Shown here: positions 22,776-33,750 of the stretch, in pieces
How the letters are laid out: every line of letters starts with the position of its first letter
How positions within the stretch are numbered: the stretch's first letter is position 1
Assembly: GCA_951799425.1 (NCBI GenBank)
Contig: OX637393.1
Location: 3,416,501 to 3,480,500, forward strand
DNA length: 64,000 nt
Origin: Ilex aquifolium
Taxonomy: Eukaryota; Streptophyta; Magnoliopsida; Aquifoliales; Aquifoliaceae
Reading direction: 5' to 3'
Notes under the pieces: generated by a model
Databases searched by the model: none
What the model was told of the DNA's origin: nothing
The model's input: only the letters and a program-made list of their open reading frames with translations
Translations under genes and position numbers: made by a program

Positions 22776-22778
22776 TAA

Positions 22779-24427
22779 ATATCCATATTAGGGTTATTGG
22801 GGGAAGTTGTAGATATTTTCCCTTTCTCTTAGGCCATGAAGTGCAAGGTTTGCAAGACAAAAGCTTCATCCCCATATTCTAATCCCAAATTGGACTTTCA
22901 TCCCCTTATTTTTGTTCTCGATCTCACTTTATTCTTCAGTTATTCGAATTAGTTTCACATCGTCCGAACCCAAAAGGCTATTATGTTATGAACAAAAAAT
23001 GTTCACAAACGTATTAAAATACACGTTTCCAAAGTATGCAATTAGAGAACTGGGAAGCCATTAAATTTAATTGGGGTGTAATATAAAAAAAAAAAGTGTA
23101 ATAGTTTAGAGTTGTGAAACCAATAATCATAATTAAAAATTAAATGCGAAAAACGTGAAAATTGAGAAAGTATCAGGGATCAAAATATAATTTTCCTATA
23201 ATTATAGCATAGATAAATGCCACCAACACATACTCTATTGGAAGCTCAAATAATTTCCACAACCAGTCTACACCAAGTCTTCAATTAGAGAAAAAAAACC
23301 CCAAAAACAAGGGTAAAGCTATGATATATTTACGGTATCATACCAAAAAATGATCCATATCGTTGATTTTGAATTAGACATTCATAATTATTTATTAAAT
23401 AAATAAATAAACAAAAAATAATACACACGTGTCTCATTTTTATTGGTCAAAAAATAAAGATACAATATCAAAAATTATATTTCGGTACTGTAAGACTCCT
23501 CCACAAACAGACATTTGACAGTAATGTGAAATTGATGAGAAATGAGACCCCATTTTCCCAAAAGGAAAATAACAGCTTTGACATTATCCTTTGAAACCCT
23601 CATCCATACGTTAAAGCAAAACCCAGTAAAAGCTTCCCCACTAAGCTTTCTCTGTTGCGTTGCTTCTCTGAGAAGCTCAACCCATTGAATGGATGACCAC
23701 CAAATAAATATCCCCAACATGTGGGCTACACAACTTAATTATATTAAATTTGGGAAGGAATCGTCTGCTCTCATCTCTTCCGTCATGCGTTGCAATCGTC
23801 CGCGCGACACAAAGAAACCCACGTTGCTGCACTCAATGACACCTAAACAAATAGTTTATCAGAAGAAAAATATTAAATGACCTCAAAAAAATTAACTTGA
23901 TGAATCAATACTATTAAATAGAGAGTGGGTCCCAGTTAAGTCAATGACAAATATAATAATTCCATCGTCAAGTCAAATTTTTAAATCTAGCATTGTTCTT
24001 ACCAGAATTCTTACACTAATCAATCATTCATACATATGTTTTACTATAAGAAGTTTATAATAATGGCCGTTTAGTGCACGAGATTGTTGTTATTGTAGAG
24101 TTTGTAAAGAGTCAGGTGCACACAATTTTATCGGGAAGAAACTATTTTTTTGACTTAAATCCTTGATGTCCATGGGACAATGGAACAACTTTGCAATTGA
24201 TTGTAATGTTTTTACAGTCATACTAAAATGTTTTTTTTTTTTTTTTTCTGTCTTTACTAATTGATATTAGGATCTCTCGGACACCCATCTCTAAGGCACC
24301 AACCTTAGAACTGGTCAATTTTTTTGTCAAAAGTACATACAAACGGTTTTGGTTTTGAAACTATGTTTTTCAGCATAAAATATAGGTTTGCAGTATGTAT
24401 CAATATAATATTAACATAAATACAGCT
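22779..24427. other. AT-rich intergenic stretch
   Basis: No gene, RNA or bounded repeat was recognised here. Short open frames have no protein signature. Confidence 0.45.
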
Positions 24428-24428
24428 C

Positions 24429-24480
<52 letters not shown>
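24428..24480 (+). repeat. Compound (TG)n(AG)n microsatellite
   Basis: About ten TG units are followed directly by about fifteen AG units. It lies about 1 kb upstream of the SND2-like start codon. Confidence 0.95.
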
Positions 24481-24484
<4 letters not shown>

Positions 24485-25523
24485 TCAAATAAGAAGTCTA
24501 GGTGAAGAAATGGATTGGTAGAAAAATACAGGTTGGTGTAATTCAGGGTTTGTTACTTTCATTTCTGTTGGTACGTATATATACTTGTAAGTTTACACAT
24601 ATATATAGCTTTAAGGACACTCTAGGTTGACACTAGAGCTAAAGCCCCCTACCCCTCTCTCTCTCACCATATCTGAAGAGATGAAACGTCTGAAAAGAAT
24701 CAGTGTTGCCCCATCTCCACTCTACCCTTCAGTTTTTTTTTTTACATCAGTTTTGTTAATTCTCATTGACATTAACTTAAATGGTCCAACCATGTAGAGT
24801 TGACAATAAAACAAATCGTAAACTTGAACGATTTGGTTTCAATTCTTTCTTGTCACAGCCAAGTTCAACTGATATCTATAATTATCGAGCGATTATAAAT
24901 ATTTAGAGTTTATTGTATAGAGATAAATCAAAGGTTTGGTGAGGTTACTTGTGAAAGAAAATTAAAATTGATTAACATTCTTTCACCCGTTCTTAAATAG
25001 AATCAGAGAGTGGTCTTTTGGTCAAAGGAAATTAAAGAGCTTCCAATAGAAAACTGCATTTATGCTGGTACATGTGTATATACACATAAACAAACCCAAA
25101 CTTGACGTCCAAGCAATCTGATTATTTTTCTAGAAAAAATCCATTCTCTTGTCCTTTCACAGAATATAAGCAAGAATATTATTCCCCTTCTCTCTCTCTC
25201 TCTCTCTCTCAAGTCTTCAAGGACTTAACAGGAGCAACTAGCAAGACACAGTTCAATCATAGAAAAGAGAGAACACAAACAGTGGAGAATTCAATTCCTT
25301 CCCAACATCAAGGACCAAGGAGATCAAAAATCTGGTTAACTAAAACGTGCTTTAAAAGAGAGAACTTGCTCTTTCTTTTTTCATTTAACCCTCTTTTTCT
25401 CTTTCTTATCTTATATATCACTCTGTACCTATCTGCAGTTGAAATTTTTGCCAGTTTGGTGTGGTGGAGGAAAGAGAAGCAAGAAATCCAACTGGGTATG
25501 GGCATAAAACCAACACAAGAGAG
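24481..25523. other. Promoter and 5' leader region of the SND2-like gene
   Basis: The region is AT-rich with a CT repeat (25186-25210) typical of plant 5' leaders. The open frame at 25102-25527 overlaps the true start out of frame and is not coding. TATA-like stretches occur near 25077 (GTGTATATACACATAAAC), but no core promoter can be fixed. Confidence 0.45.
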
Positions 25524-28500
25524 ATGACATGGTGCAATGACCCCAACGACGATAGAGCTGTCCAAATAATCCCAACTTCTTCAACAGAAAACACTGTTAT
25601 TAACCCTAAAGAGGATGAAGTTAGGGTCATAACATGCCCTTCATGTGGCCATAGCATGGAACTCCTAGATCAGGTACCATATCATTTTCTCCTTGTGTGT
25701 ATGGATATGTATATGTGTGTGTATGTGTGTGTGTGTTTGTATGTATATATTTCTTGTATTCACATAAGACACATAGTTGATTTTGGCTAAAATAGGCATA
25801 TTTATGCATCTTGGCATGATGCTTAGATTACCATCAAGTCAAAGGACAACGCCTCACAGAGAGAAAAGAATTAGGCGAACTCTTGTGACTAATTTCCGTA
25901 TCCTCTAGGGATTTGGAGTCATTCAAAAAGAATTGGAGGGGAGAGCCTGACCATCATGTAGATGTACCAAAACCTGCTAAACGAAGAAAGAAAAAATATG
26001 AAGATAAAGATTAGAATCCACCAAAATCTTCTCCCAATGCTTATAAAGCCAAATCTTCTAATAAGATGAAATCTAGAAAATAAATGCGATGCTATAAATG
26101 TGAACAAATGGGACATTATGTGTATATATATATAGTTGAACGTTTTGTGGTGTGCAGTCCAACTTACGCGCATCTCGACTAATGCCCTCTCAAGTGTGGT
26201 CAAAAGTCAGGTCATTCATACTGGGACTAAGGTATTCACGAGGAATAAATTCCTCATGGCCCGACTTCAAGAGATTGTTAAGATTCGAAGTCAGGACGTT
26301 GGGGCTACAAATCATCCATGTTATTACTTGAGTTACCCCTTGAGATTATATACATATATATATGTGTGTATATGTATGTGTATGTGCGTGTACGTATATA
26401 TAGCTTTTATAAATGGGTCATTTTTGTGATGAACATGAATTAGAAGGGAATTCATGATTTGCCGGGACTGCCTGCTGGAGTGAAGTTTGATCCATCAGAC
26501 CAAGAAATTCTTGAACATCTAAATGCAAAGGTGCAGTCTGATACCCACAAGATTCATCCTCTAATTGATGAATTTATTCCCACTCTTGAGGGGGAGAATG
26601 GAATTTGCTACACCCACCCTGAGAAGTTACCAGGTGAATATCATGTAACCTTGAATTAAATGCAACTTTATTTACCTCATCAGATCTGTTGTATGTCAAT
26701 TTATTTTCCATACCTGCTCTAAGTTTTTTTTTTTTTTCTATTGTCGTTAGGACTTTGTCTCGCTTATGCCCTCTTATATAGGTTAGGGGAGAGCCGGGTG
26801 AATTACCTTTGGGAGCTAGGTCGAAGATTTTGAGGTGGCCTTGTGACTTGTGAGTGCTAGATACACTGCAATTGTTGTTTTCTCTAGGATAGTTGAGAGG
26901 TTTAACAAACAACAAAAATTGTAGCTTAAGTAGTGACAAAGACGAGTTGTAAATTCAGACATCCTGAATTCGAATCTTGGTAACTCCTTGAATCCAGGGC
27001 ATGGGAGATTTATTCCTGATGAATACCTTAATCTCATCGTGGATAACCTATTTTTAACCGAATTAAAGAGGAGATTAGTCAAAGTGTGTAAGTTAGTCTA
27101 GATACCTCTTACTTTTGAACTTAAAAAAAAAGGTAGATATTATTTCACTAGTTAGGTAAAAGGTGACCACCCTAATGAATTAATTATGAAGATGGTTGTT
27201 AGTTAGATCAGCACTCAAATTCCTTTATCGTTATTGCTTTTGCCGTTGTTTTGAACTTAATTATTTCTCTGCTTTTCTCTTTTCTATATAGTTGTCTTTT
27301 GGGGAATTCATTACCGTTCTGCTTTTCTTTTTCCTACTTTGGGATTGAGAACAAAATTTTAGAATCAGTTGGTGATAGTTGCGTGGAACTCACTCATACT
27401 GTGAAATAGAAAACCCTAGATCTTGGCTTTTCTTTCCTGAATTACTGTTAATCTCTCACCTAGAGGGTGCATGTATATTCCATTGGTTGGGGTCTTTTGG
27501 AAAGAAAATAAGATCATGCAAAAAATGACTATTTGAGTCTGGTGAAAAATGCCCTAAGTAAATACTTACTTTTTGCTTCAGTTTTTTTCATCGGTAATTT
27601 ATCGACACTAATATGTTTTTACTTTGACAATAGACTGAAGCTAACTTTTTCCATTTTTGCCTTACCCCTTTTGCTGAAGCAAAAAGTCATAGTGCCAACG
27701 TCAATACTATTTGCTTCAACACTGGACTTTTTGGCTTGGGGCGAGAGCCAAAGCAAAAATCAGTTTTTTTTGTAGTGATAGAGCAAACTTGCATAAGATT
27801 ATAGTTGTGGGTTGGTTTTGCCTACTAATGCTAGTTACTTAACACTCACGTACTGGTACAAGTGTTAGAAGAGGATTTGAAAGACATGCATAAAATACTA
27901 CAAACTCTAACTTTGGAAATCTTGTTAGAATGTTAAACTCAAAACCAATCAACAATTAACGAGTAAGGAGAGCCCACGAGTCACATACTAATTTGGAAAT
28001 TTTTTTTTCATCGATGTGAAATTAGCTCTAATATATAACCTCGTCTCGAGTTTTGATAGAGCCCGTCATGCCTTTAGTAAATATGCTGCTTAAGTAATCT
28101 TGTAAATGAAAACTCAATATCAATGATTGACATGGCTATTCAAATTCAAACTGGACTAATGGACTTTCCATTTTGATATCTGTTGAAATCAGTTCTTGGT
28201 GACCAAAGCTAATTCTTTGGTAGTGAAAGAATCAAAAACCATCTTGTGAACTCAACTTCTTAATTTTTGGAAGAGCACTGGTCCAGAATAAAGATTGATA
28301 ACTTTTTAGATATCTAATCTCTTCAAGATCTAGAAATCTGATTCTATAAGAAACAAAGATATTTAGGTGCTTATTCTCTCTATTAGTCTATCCTTGGCTT
28401 GCATCACTTTTCTCTCTCATTATCCTTATGATTAAAAAATTTGCAAAAGTACCAAAATTATTTCAGGAGTTGGTAATTTTCCAGTTTTCTTGGCCTTTTC

Positions 28501-29342
28501 GGCCTGTTCCAAGGTATCCCCCGTATCCGGCAACAAAAAATCCTTGTTTGCTGTTTAGGATACTTGCAGTCGGACACGTGTCCGGTCGTGTCTCATGCGT
28601 ATCCGTGTCGGACACGTGTTCCACACCACCACATCGACCCCTGGCGAGTATCTGTACTTCCTAGATTCTTCTTCTATGACCTGGTCAAACTCAATGTTGA
28701 ATGGTGCCCAAGTCTTAATTTATTACTGTTCTTCTTATCAGAAAATATGAAATTTCTTTTCTTTTCATGTTTGAACTTGCAGGAGTGAGCAAGGATGGTC
28801 AAATCCGCCACTTCTTTCACCGGCCTTCAAAGGCCTACACAACCGGGACTCGAAAACGAAGAAAGGTGCACACAGATGATGATGGTGGTGAAACAAGATG
28901 GCACAAAACAGGCAAGACTAGACCAATTATAATATCTGGAGCTGTGAAAGGGTATAAAAAGATACTAGTCCTCTACACAAACTATGGCAGGCAAAGGAAG
29001 CCAGAGAAGACTAATTGGGTAATGCATCAATACCACCTTGGTGATAATGAGGAGGAAAAAGATGGAGAACTAGTTGTTTCAAAAGTGTTTTTCCAAACAC
29101 AGCCTAGACAGTGTGGTTCAAGTGGAAAAGAGTCAGTTGATAAAAACTCTAAGTCTCTAACCAGGGATGATAATCCTATGATGAAGAACACAGGCTTTGT
29201 TGAGTATTATAATCCTTTTATCTCTTACAATATTGGGAGCCAAAATAGAGATAGCACACCCCACATGATTCCCAATTTGGTTGTCCATGGTGATGGTTCA
29301 TCCTTTATTCATCTACCTACCGGTGCAAGCAAAGGAAACTGA
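25524..29342 (+). CDS. NAC transcription factor, SND2/NAC073 type
   Basis: Exons are 25524-25673, 26444-26633 and 28783-29342, giving 299 residues. The start MTWCND and the Cys pair CPSCGH (38-43) match, from memory, the conserved N-terminus of Arabidopsis SND2 (NAC073) and its close relatives. The NAC domain (about 51-205) begins [20 protein letters not shown], a variant subdomain A. It continues with [43 protein letters not shown] and GTRKRRKVH, then [19 protein letters not shown] and [12 protein letters not shown], the DNA-binding and dimer-forming parts. The tail from about 205 is Ser/Asn-rich, a likely activation region. SND2 acts in secondary-wall cellulose and hemicellulose gene control under SND1/NST1. 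Intron 1 (770 bp) holds a retroelement fragment and a dispersed repeat. Intron 2 (2.15 kb) holds another copy and a CACTA-like end. SND3/NAC010 is the alternative assignment. Confidence 0.92.
25954..26123 (+). pseudogene. Decayed retroelement gag-type zinc-knuckle fragment in intron 1
   Basis: In one frame the sequence reads basic residues [14 protein letters not shown], a stop, [20 protein letters not shown], a second stop, then [11 protein letters not shown]. The CxxCxxxxH part of a CCHC zinc knuckle preceded by a Lys/Arg-rich stretch is typical of retroelement nucleocapsid regions. The final Cys is lost and two stops interrupt it. Copia, gypsy or an old pararetroviral insertion cannot be told apart. 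Confidence 0.5.
26153..26345 (+). repeat. Dispersed ~190-bp repeat, copy C (SND2-like intron 1)
   Basis: This is the best preserved copy: CAACTTACGCGCATCTCGAC, GTCAGGTCATTCATACTGGG, ACTAAGGTATTCACGAGGAA, CATGGCCCGACTTCAAGAGA and GAGTTACCCCTTGAG. It aligns throughout with copies A, B and D. Confidence 0.7.
26940..27105 (-). repeat. Dispersed ~190-bp repeat, copy D (inverted, SND2-like intron 2)
   Basis: The minus strand reads AACTTACACACTTTGACTAA, then GGTTATCCACGATGAGATTA, AGGTATTCATCAGGAATAAA and AAGATTCGAATTCAGGATGT. This matches copy C across its length. Together with copy C it makes inverted repeats on either side of exon 2 of the same gene. Confidence 0.65.
27515..27778 (-). mobile_element. 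CACTA-like terminus fragment in SND2-like intron 2
   Basis: The right edge read on the minus strand is CACTACAAAAAAAACTGATT, the canonical CACTA/En-Spm terminal motif. Repeated subterminal motifs (TTTTTGCTTCAG, TTTTTGCTTTGG) follow, as in that superfamily. The opposite end is not clear, so this may be a truncated or small non-autonomous copy. Confidence 0.5.
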
Positions 29343-29835
29343 GAAAATTCGTATGGAGAAAATGTTTCTATATATTTAGTGTGACAATGACAGTGACATA
29401 GTTGGCGGTGTTTATTGCTAGTTGTTTCAAGATTCAGATCCCTTCTAACTCATTTTTTTTTAAAATTTCTATCAATGATTGATCAACCACCGTATATTTG
29501 TGGGGACACACTTGTATACAAGAATCCCACTTAATAACGAAGGGTGATCGACCATTGGTAGAAGTTACGGGAATTTGTATTAGAAGGAATCGAAATTCGT
29601 TATTTTATAGTGTAATAAGTTAAGATGAAGCTGCTATTGAGGCGGCAACGGGAATAAAAAGGTGGGTTTCTTTCAAGTAGAGAGTCATGTTCTTAGTAAT
29701 TGAGTGGAGGAAAGCGACCATAACAACGTTATTGTAGGATTTTTTCAGCAGATATAATAGGGGGATGTACTACATTATTTTTACATATATTGTGGAAGAG
29801 CTTTATGTGTTGATTGTAAAAATGTACAAAGATAA
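29343..29835. other. 3' flank of the SND2-like gene
   Basis: The 3' UTR and downstream sequence lie here, with no other gene. The segment near 29488-29550 (CACCGTATATTTGTGGGGAC) recalls 17955-17990 downstream of the kinase, possibly another low-copy dispersed repeat. Confidence 0.4.
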
Positions 29836-30020
29836 CAGTAATGCTACGCTGACCAAATTTTGAGACCAAATTTAGAGTCCAAATGACATAACAACATATT
29901 ATTTGAAGTCTTTATTGGGGCTCAAATGACATGACACCAAATAAAGAAACCCAAATAATATGTTGTCATGTCATTGGGCTCTAAATTTGGTCCCAAAATT
30001 TGGTCAGCATAGCATTACTG
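29836..30020. mobile_element. Mutator-like fold-back MITE with 9-bp TSD
   Basis: This 185-bp element is almost wholly an inverted repeat. The left CAGTAATGCTACGCTGACCA matches the reverse complement of the right CAGTAATGCTATGCTGACCA, and pairing continues about 80 bases inward. The 9-bp CAAAGATAA flanks it at 29827-29835 and 30021-30029. A 9-bp duplication with long inverted repeats points to a Mutator-like MITE. It has no coding capacity. Confidence 0.88.
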
Positions 30021-30061
30021 CAAAGATAATGTCTTGCAAACTTCTCTAGGTAAGTTGGTAC

Positions 30062-31049
30062 CAGGGGCGGAGGGAGGCATGGGCCAGGGTGGGCACGTGC
30101 CCCCCCTCAAATTTTTTTTTTTTTTTTTAGTTATGTATATATATTATATATTTGTATAGTATATTATTTGTGCCCACCCAAAACCCAATATAAAAATGTT
30201 AGGCCCACATTATTTATTCAAAAAAATTAAAAAATTAAGTCTATTTAAAACAAAAAAAATTTGAGTCAATCACTATCTACCCAAACTTATTAAAAAAATC
30301 AAAATTTTGACCTATCACAATCCACCCAAACCTATTAAAGAAATAAAATTTTTGGCCCAACATTAAAAATAAAACTTTTGGCCCACCATATTTAATTGTG
30401 CCCACCATAATATTGTGTTTAGGTGATATTGATTTAAATAGACTCGTACCTAAATAATTGTTAACTTTTTGAACAATGTTATTGAAACCTAATTTTAGGA
30501 CATAATACATTGCGATATTAAATATAATAGTCTTAATATTTAATAAATTCTACTGTCTATCCAATGGTCACAAACCATTGGGTCTCCATCAATTAAATTT
30601 CAAATTAGGTACAACTAATATAATTGTTAACTTTTACACATGTCCGAATATGTTTTGAACATATTGATGTTATTTTATAATTTTTTTTAAAATTGTAGGG
30701 TTATTTTGTTATTATATAAAAATGTGTGTCGTTATGTAGTAAACTATACGATCATAAATAAAATATTGTTACCGTGATTTTATATATAAAAGAAATATTA
30801 TTAAAAAAATTAATTTGTAACACTTTCAAACAATAAAAGCATACCATGGTCAATTATAAGTAATAATAATTAGTCGCATTCTCGATAAGAAATTTTAATT
30901 ATTATTTTTTTGTTTATGAGTATATCGATTTTTAATCTTCTATGTTTTAAAAATATTAAATATAAATTTATGAACTTTTACGATCTATTAAAAAAAATCA
31001 AGACATATTAGTGTGCCCACCCTCAAAAAAATTTCTGGCTCCGCCCCTG
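30062..31049. mobile_element. hAT-like non-autonomous element with 8-bp TSD
   Basis: The ends CAGGGGCGGAGG and (reverse complement of the right end) CAGGGGCGGAGC are inverted repeats. Subterminal GGGTGGGCAC occurs at both ends. The 8-bp GTTGGTAC is duplicated at 30054-30061 and 31050-31057. An 8-bp duplication with CAGGGGCGG ends is diagnostic of hAT elements. The 988-bp AT-rich interior shows no transposase. Confidence 0.9.
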
Positions 31050-31085
31050 GTTGGTACCTTTAGTTTCAACATTGTGATCATGATT

Positions 31086-31191
31086 TGTAACTTTTTTGCA
31101 AACTTTCTAATGCAATAAATGCAATTTCTATAATCTCTGTAACTTTTTTGCAAACTTTCTTATGCAATAAATGCAATTTCTATAATCTCTC
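31086..31191 (+). repeat. 53-bp tandem duplication
   Basis: GTAACTTTTTTGCAAACTTT and the following sequence up to TATAATCTCT occur twice head to tail (31086-31138, 31139-31191), almost identical. The duplication is recent and lies just outside the hAT-like element. Confidence 0.92.
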
Positions 31192-31675
31192 TATTTCTGT
31201 CTCCAAATGATATGCACGAGACCACAAACAAACAACAAAAAGAGACCAAAATTAAAAAAAAAAACACAAAACATGTCAGATAAAGTGTTTGTCAATGTAG
31301 TAGCCCATAAAACTTAGCCACGTGGCATTTTGAGGAATAAGTGGCAACTTGATGTAGCAAGAGCACATCCTTCCTCGAGCAACAGTGATCTTTCCCTCGA
31401 GGCAGCAGTGGCGTCGCGGGAATAAAAGGTGGCATGGAAAAACGATGTCCGCCCTTTTACCGTGAGACTCATTGTGTATCATGACATGGCAAGCGCACAT
31501 CCATGGAATATAAGTTCCGTGTCTACAAGACAAGAGTAACATCATGAGGTTTAGAGGGTAACCGATATGGAAAGCTCATGCCCCTCCTCGATCCTTGACC
31601 AAAGCGGGGAAGAGCACCATCAATCACATTAAAGTTAACTTGGAAACACATAGTCTGCCTTTCACCATAGAAGTG

Positions 31676-31905
31676 CAAAATGGATCTTCATCCAAAACAC
31701 GAGAGTAGCACCGCGAGAATACCATCGTGGAAATAGCAAATGCATCCTTGTTCAAAAGACGAGAGTGACCTGCTAGTATATCATCGCGAAAGTGGTAAAT
31801 GGATCATCGTCCAAAAAACGAGAATGACACTGCGAGCATATCGTCGTTGAAATGATAAATGGATCATTGTCCAAAAGGGAAAGAGTGGTACTACGACCAC
31901 TTGGG
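31676..31905 (+). repeat. ~60-bp degenerate tandem repeat, about 3.7 copies
   Basis: Units begin AAATGGATCTTCATCCAAAA, AAATGCATCCTTGTTCAAAA, AAATGGATCATCGTCCAAAA and AAATGGATCATTGTCCAAAA, spaced 59-60 bp. Each is followed by ACGAGAGT and a variable ATCGT-containing tail. Earlier weaker units may reach back to about 31500. There is no coding interpretation. Confidence 0.8.
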
Positions 31906-33329
31906 GGCAATCTTGGCACGACCTAGCCAGTCCACCTCCTCCGCCGCGGAAGTAAAGGCATATAGGTGGGATCCTGTGAATATTGGAGACTATGTCCCTG
32001 ACAAAGGATATACCGTTGCTCAACTGGCCCAAAGGATCAAGAGGAGAGGTCGTCGCCTTGAGATAAGGAAGTGGGCAATAGAGGGCAGATGAGCATGATT
32101 GTCAACTTTGGTCTCGGGTAGGGCTTCTAAGGTTTAGTCTTCTTGAGCAAGCCTTCCAGTGTATGGGCCACTACCCATTGGGTTGTGATTGACTGGGATT
32201 CGAAGGGAGTCTTGAGGTAAAATGAATTAATAATTCAGTTCAACATATAAATATATTGGGACATGTGGATGTGATGTTCCTTGAGTGGGCATCCTGGTGA
32301 ATACTCAGAGGGAATCTGTGAGCAGAGGAGCTTCGTAGTATGCACGGTCTAGGGGCACCACGACCATGACTCTCCGCGATCATGAGTTTCGTGGGGCTTA
32401 GTCTACGACTCTTTTACCTCGATGGTCGCTCCTAGTCTTGTAGACTAAGCCTCCTCCTCGAAGACTTAGTTTAAGCTGTATCTTTAGATGTCACATATGT
32501 CTAATTAATGCTTGGAACACTTGGCCCGCACTACGCGAACTCTGTACGAAAAGTGTTAAGGTAGTTGTACAGACAACATTGACTCCATTCAAAGGCAGCT
32601 GGTGATAGACTATATAAGTAGTCCAAACTGCCTCAGTACCTGTGTTATAAATACATCCATTGCTTATTCTCATAGTACATTGAGATATTGGCCCACTTAC
32701 GTCGAGAGATACCCAGTGGCATCCTAGTTTGAGACATATCCTAGCCACCTAGTACGACTAGCGCCACCCTCCATTAAGACGTAGTCATCCGACTAGGGAG
32801 AGTGCATTTAGTTGTCTCCACCTTCTGAGAGTCATTTTGTCCAATTATCGGGCCTTTTTAGTAATGGGCATCTCAAATTCTCTAATCCTATTTATGTTAC
32901 AGATATCGGACACATATGTTGACTCTAGTTTAACTCCCCACCTATAGGTTCAAAAGTCTATGTCCACAAATAAAGTGCAATAATAACAGTTCATTTTAAG
33001 TGGGTGGTACAGCCATACACCGTGTTCTCATGATGAAATTCAAGAGAATAACTACTTAACTACTTCATTTGCAACAAATTTATTATATGTATTACCTACA
33101 AACCCTAATTTCCTAATTAGATGTGATTTTCATTCATGATCATATTACATTTTTTTTATTAAAAAACCTTAATTTCCAATTTGAGCCATATTTCCAAGTG
33201 GTTTCATGTTGGATCAGATGCAAATTAAGTGAAATATAAAACATCCACAACACAAACAATTGTGACAGCCACGTCATGTATTGAGGCTATAAGATTAAGC
33301 AACACAAGATCATGCAATGTGTTAATGAA
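31906..33329. other. GC-richer intergenic stretch, possible LTR remnant
   Basis: The base composition is higher in GC than the surroundings. GACTATATAAGTAG near 32608, followed by TTATAAATACATCCATTGC, resembles an LTR promoter of a retrotransposon. I could not place TG..CA ends or a target duplication. The open frame at 31859-32092 shows no recognisable domain. Confidence 0.35.
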
Positions 33330-33379
33330 AGGGTAAAATCGCCATTTTATAACATTCATTAGTTCGGGTTGTCTTCTGT

Positions 33380-33475
33380 TTCTAATAGGGGGTTTCAATG
33401 TAATTTATCAAATGTGAGGGTAATTGTCTGATTAAGTGATAAACCTCAGAGTATATACGTGTAATTTACCCAATT
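33380..33475 (+). repeat. Terminus related to the 4506-5521 TIR element
   Basis: GGGGTTTCAATGTAATTTAT and the later CGTGTAATTTACCC correspond to GGGGTCTCAATGTAATTTTT and GAGTGTAATTTACC at the right end of the element at 4506-5521. This marks a second, partial member of the family. Confidence 0.5.
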
Positions 33476-33750
33476 TTATATATTATATGTTGCCCAGCCC
33501 ATCCGTCTTATTTCCTATTTCGAAATTAGAGTGTGTTCAAAAAAATTGGAGAGAGAGGGAGTGGGAGCAGAAGAGAGACGACGATCATCAACGCCTACTT
33601 CGTGAACGCATCGCTGCTCCATCATCAACGCCGAGACGACAATTTATTGGAGGTCAAATTTCTTTTTCATCTATATTGTAGCCATGAGAGAGAAGTTACG
33701 CCGATATTAGGACTCTTGACTCACATAACGAAGTTCTTTCCTGGAGTGTT

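Noticed and set aside
31859-32092. 77-residue plus frame with protein-like ending
   Set aside because: It starts inside the 60-bp tandem repeat and matches no family I know. Kept only as possible retroelement remnant.
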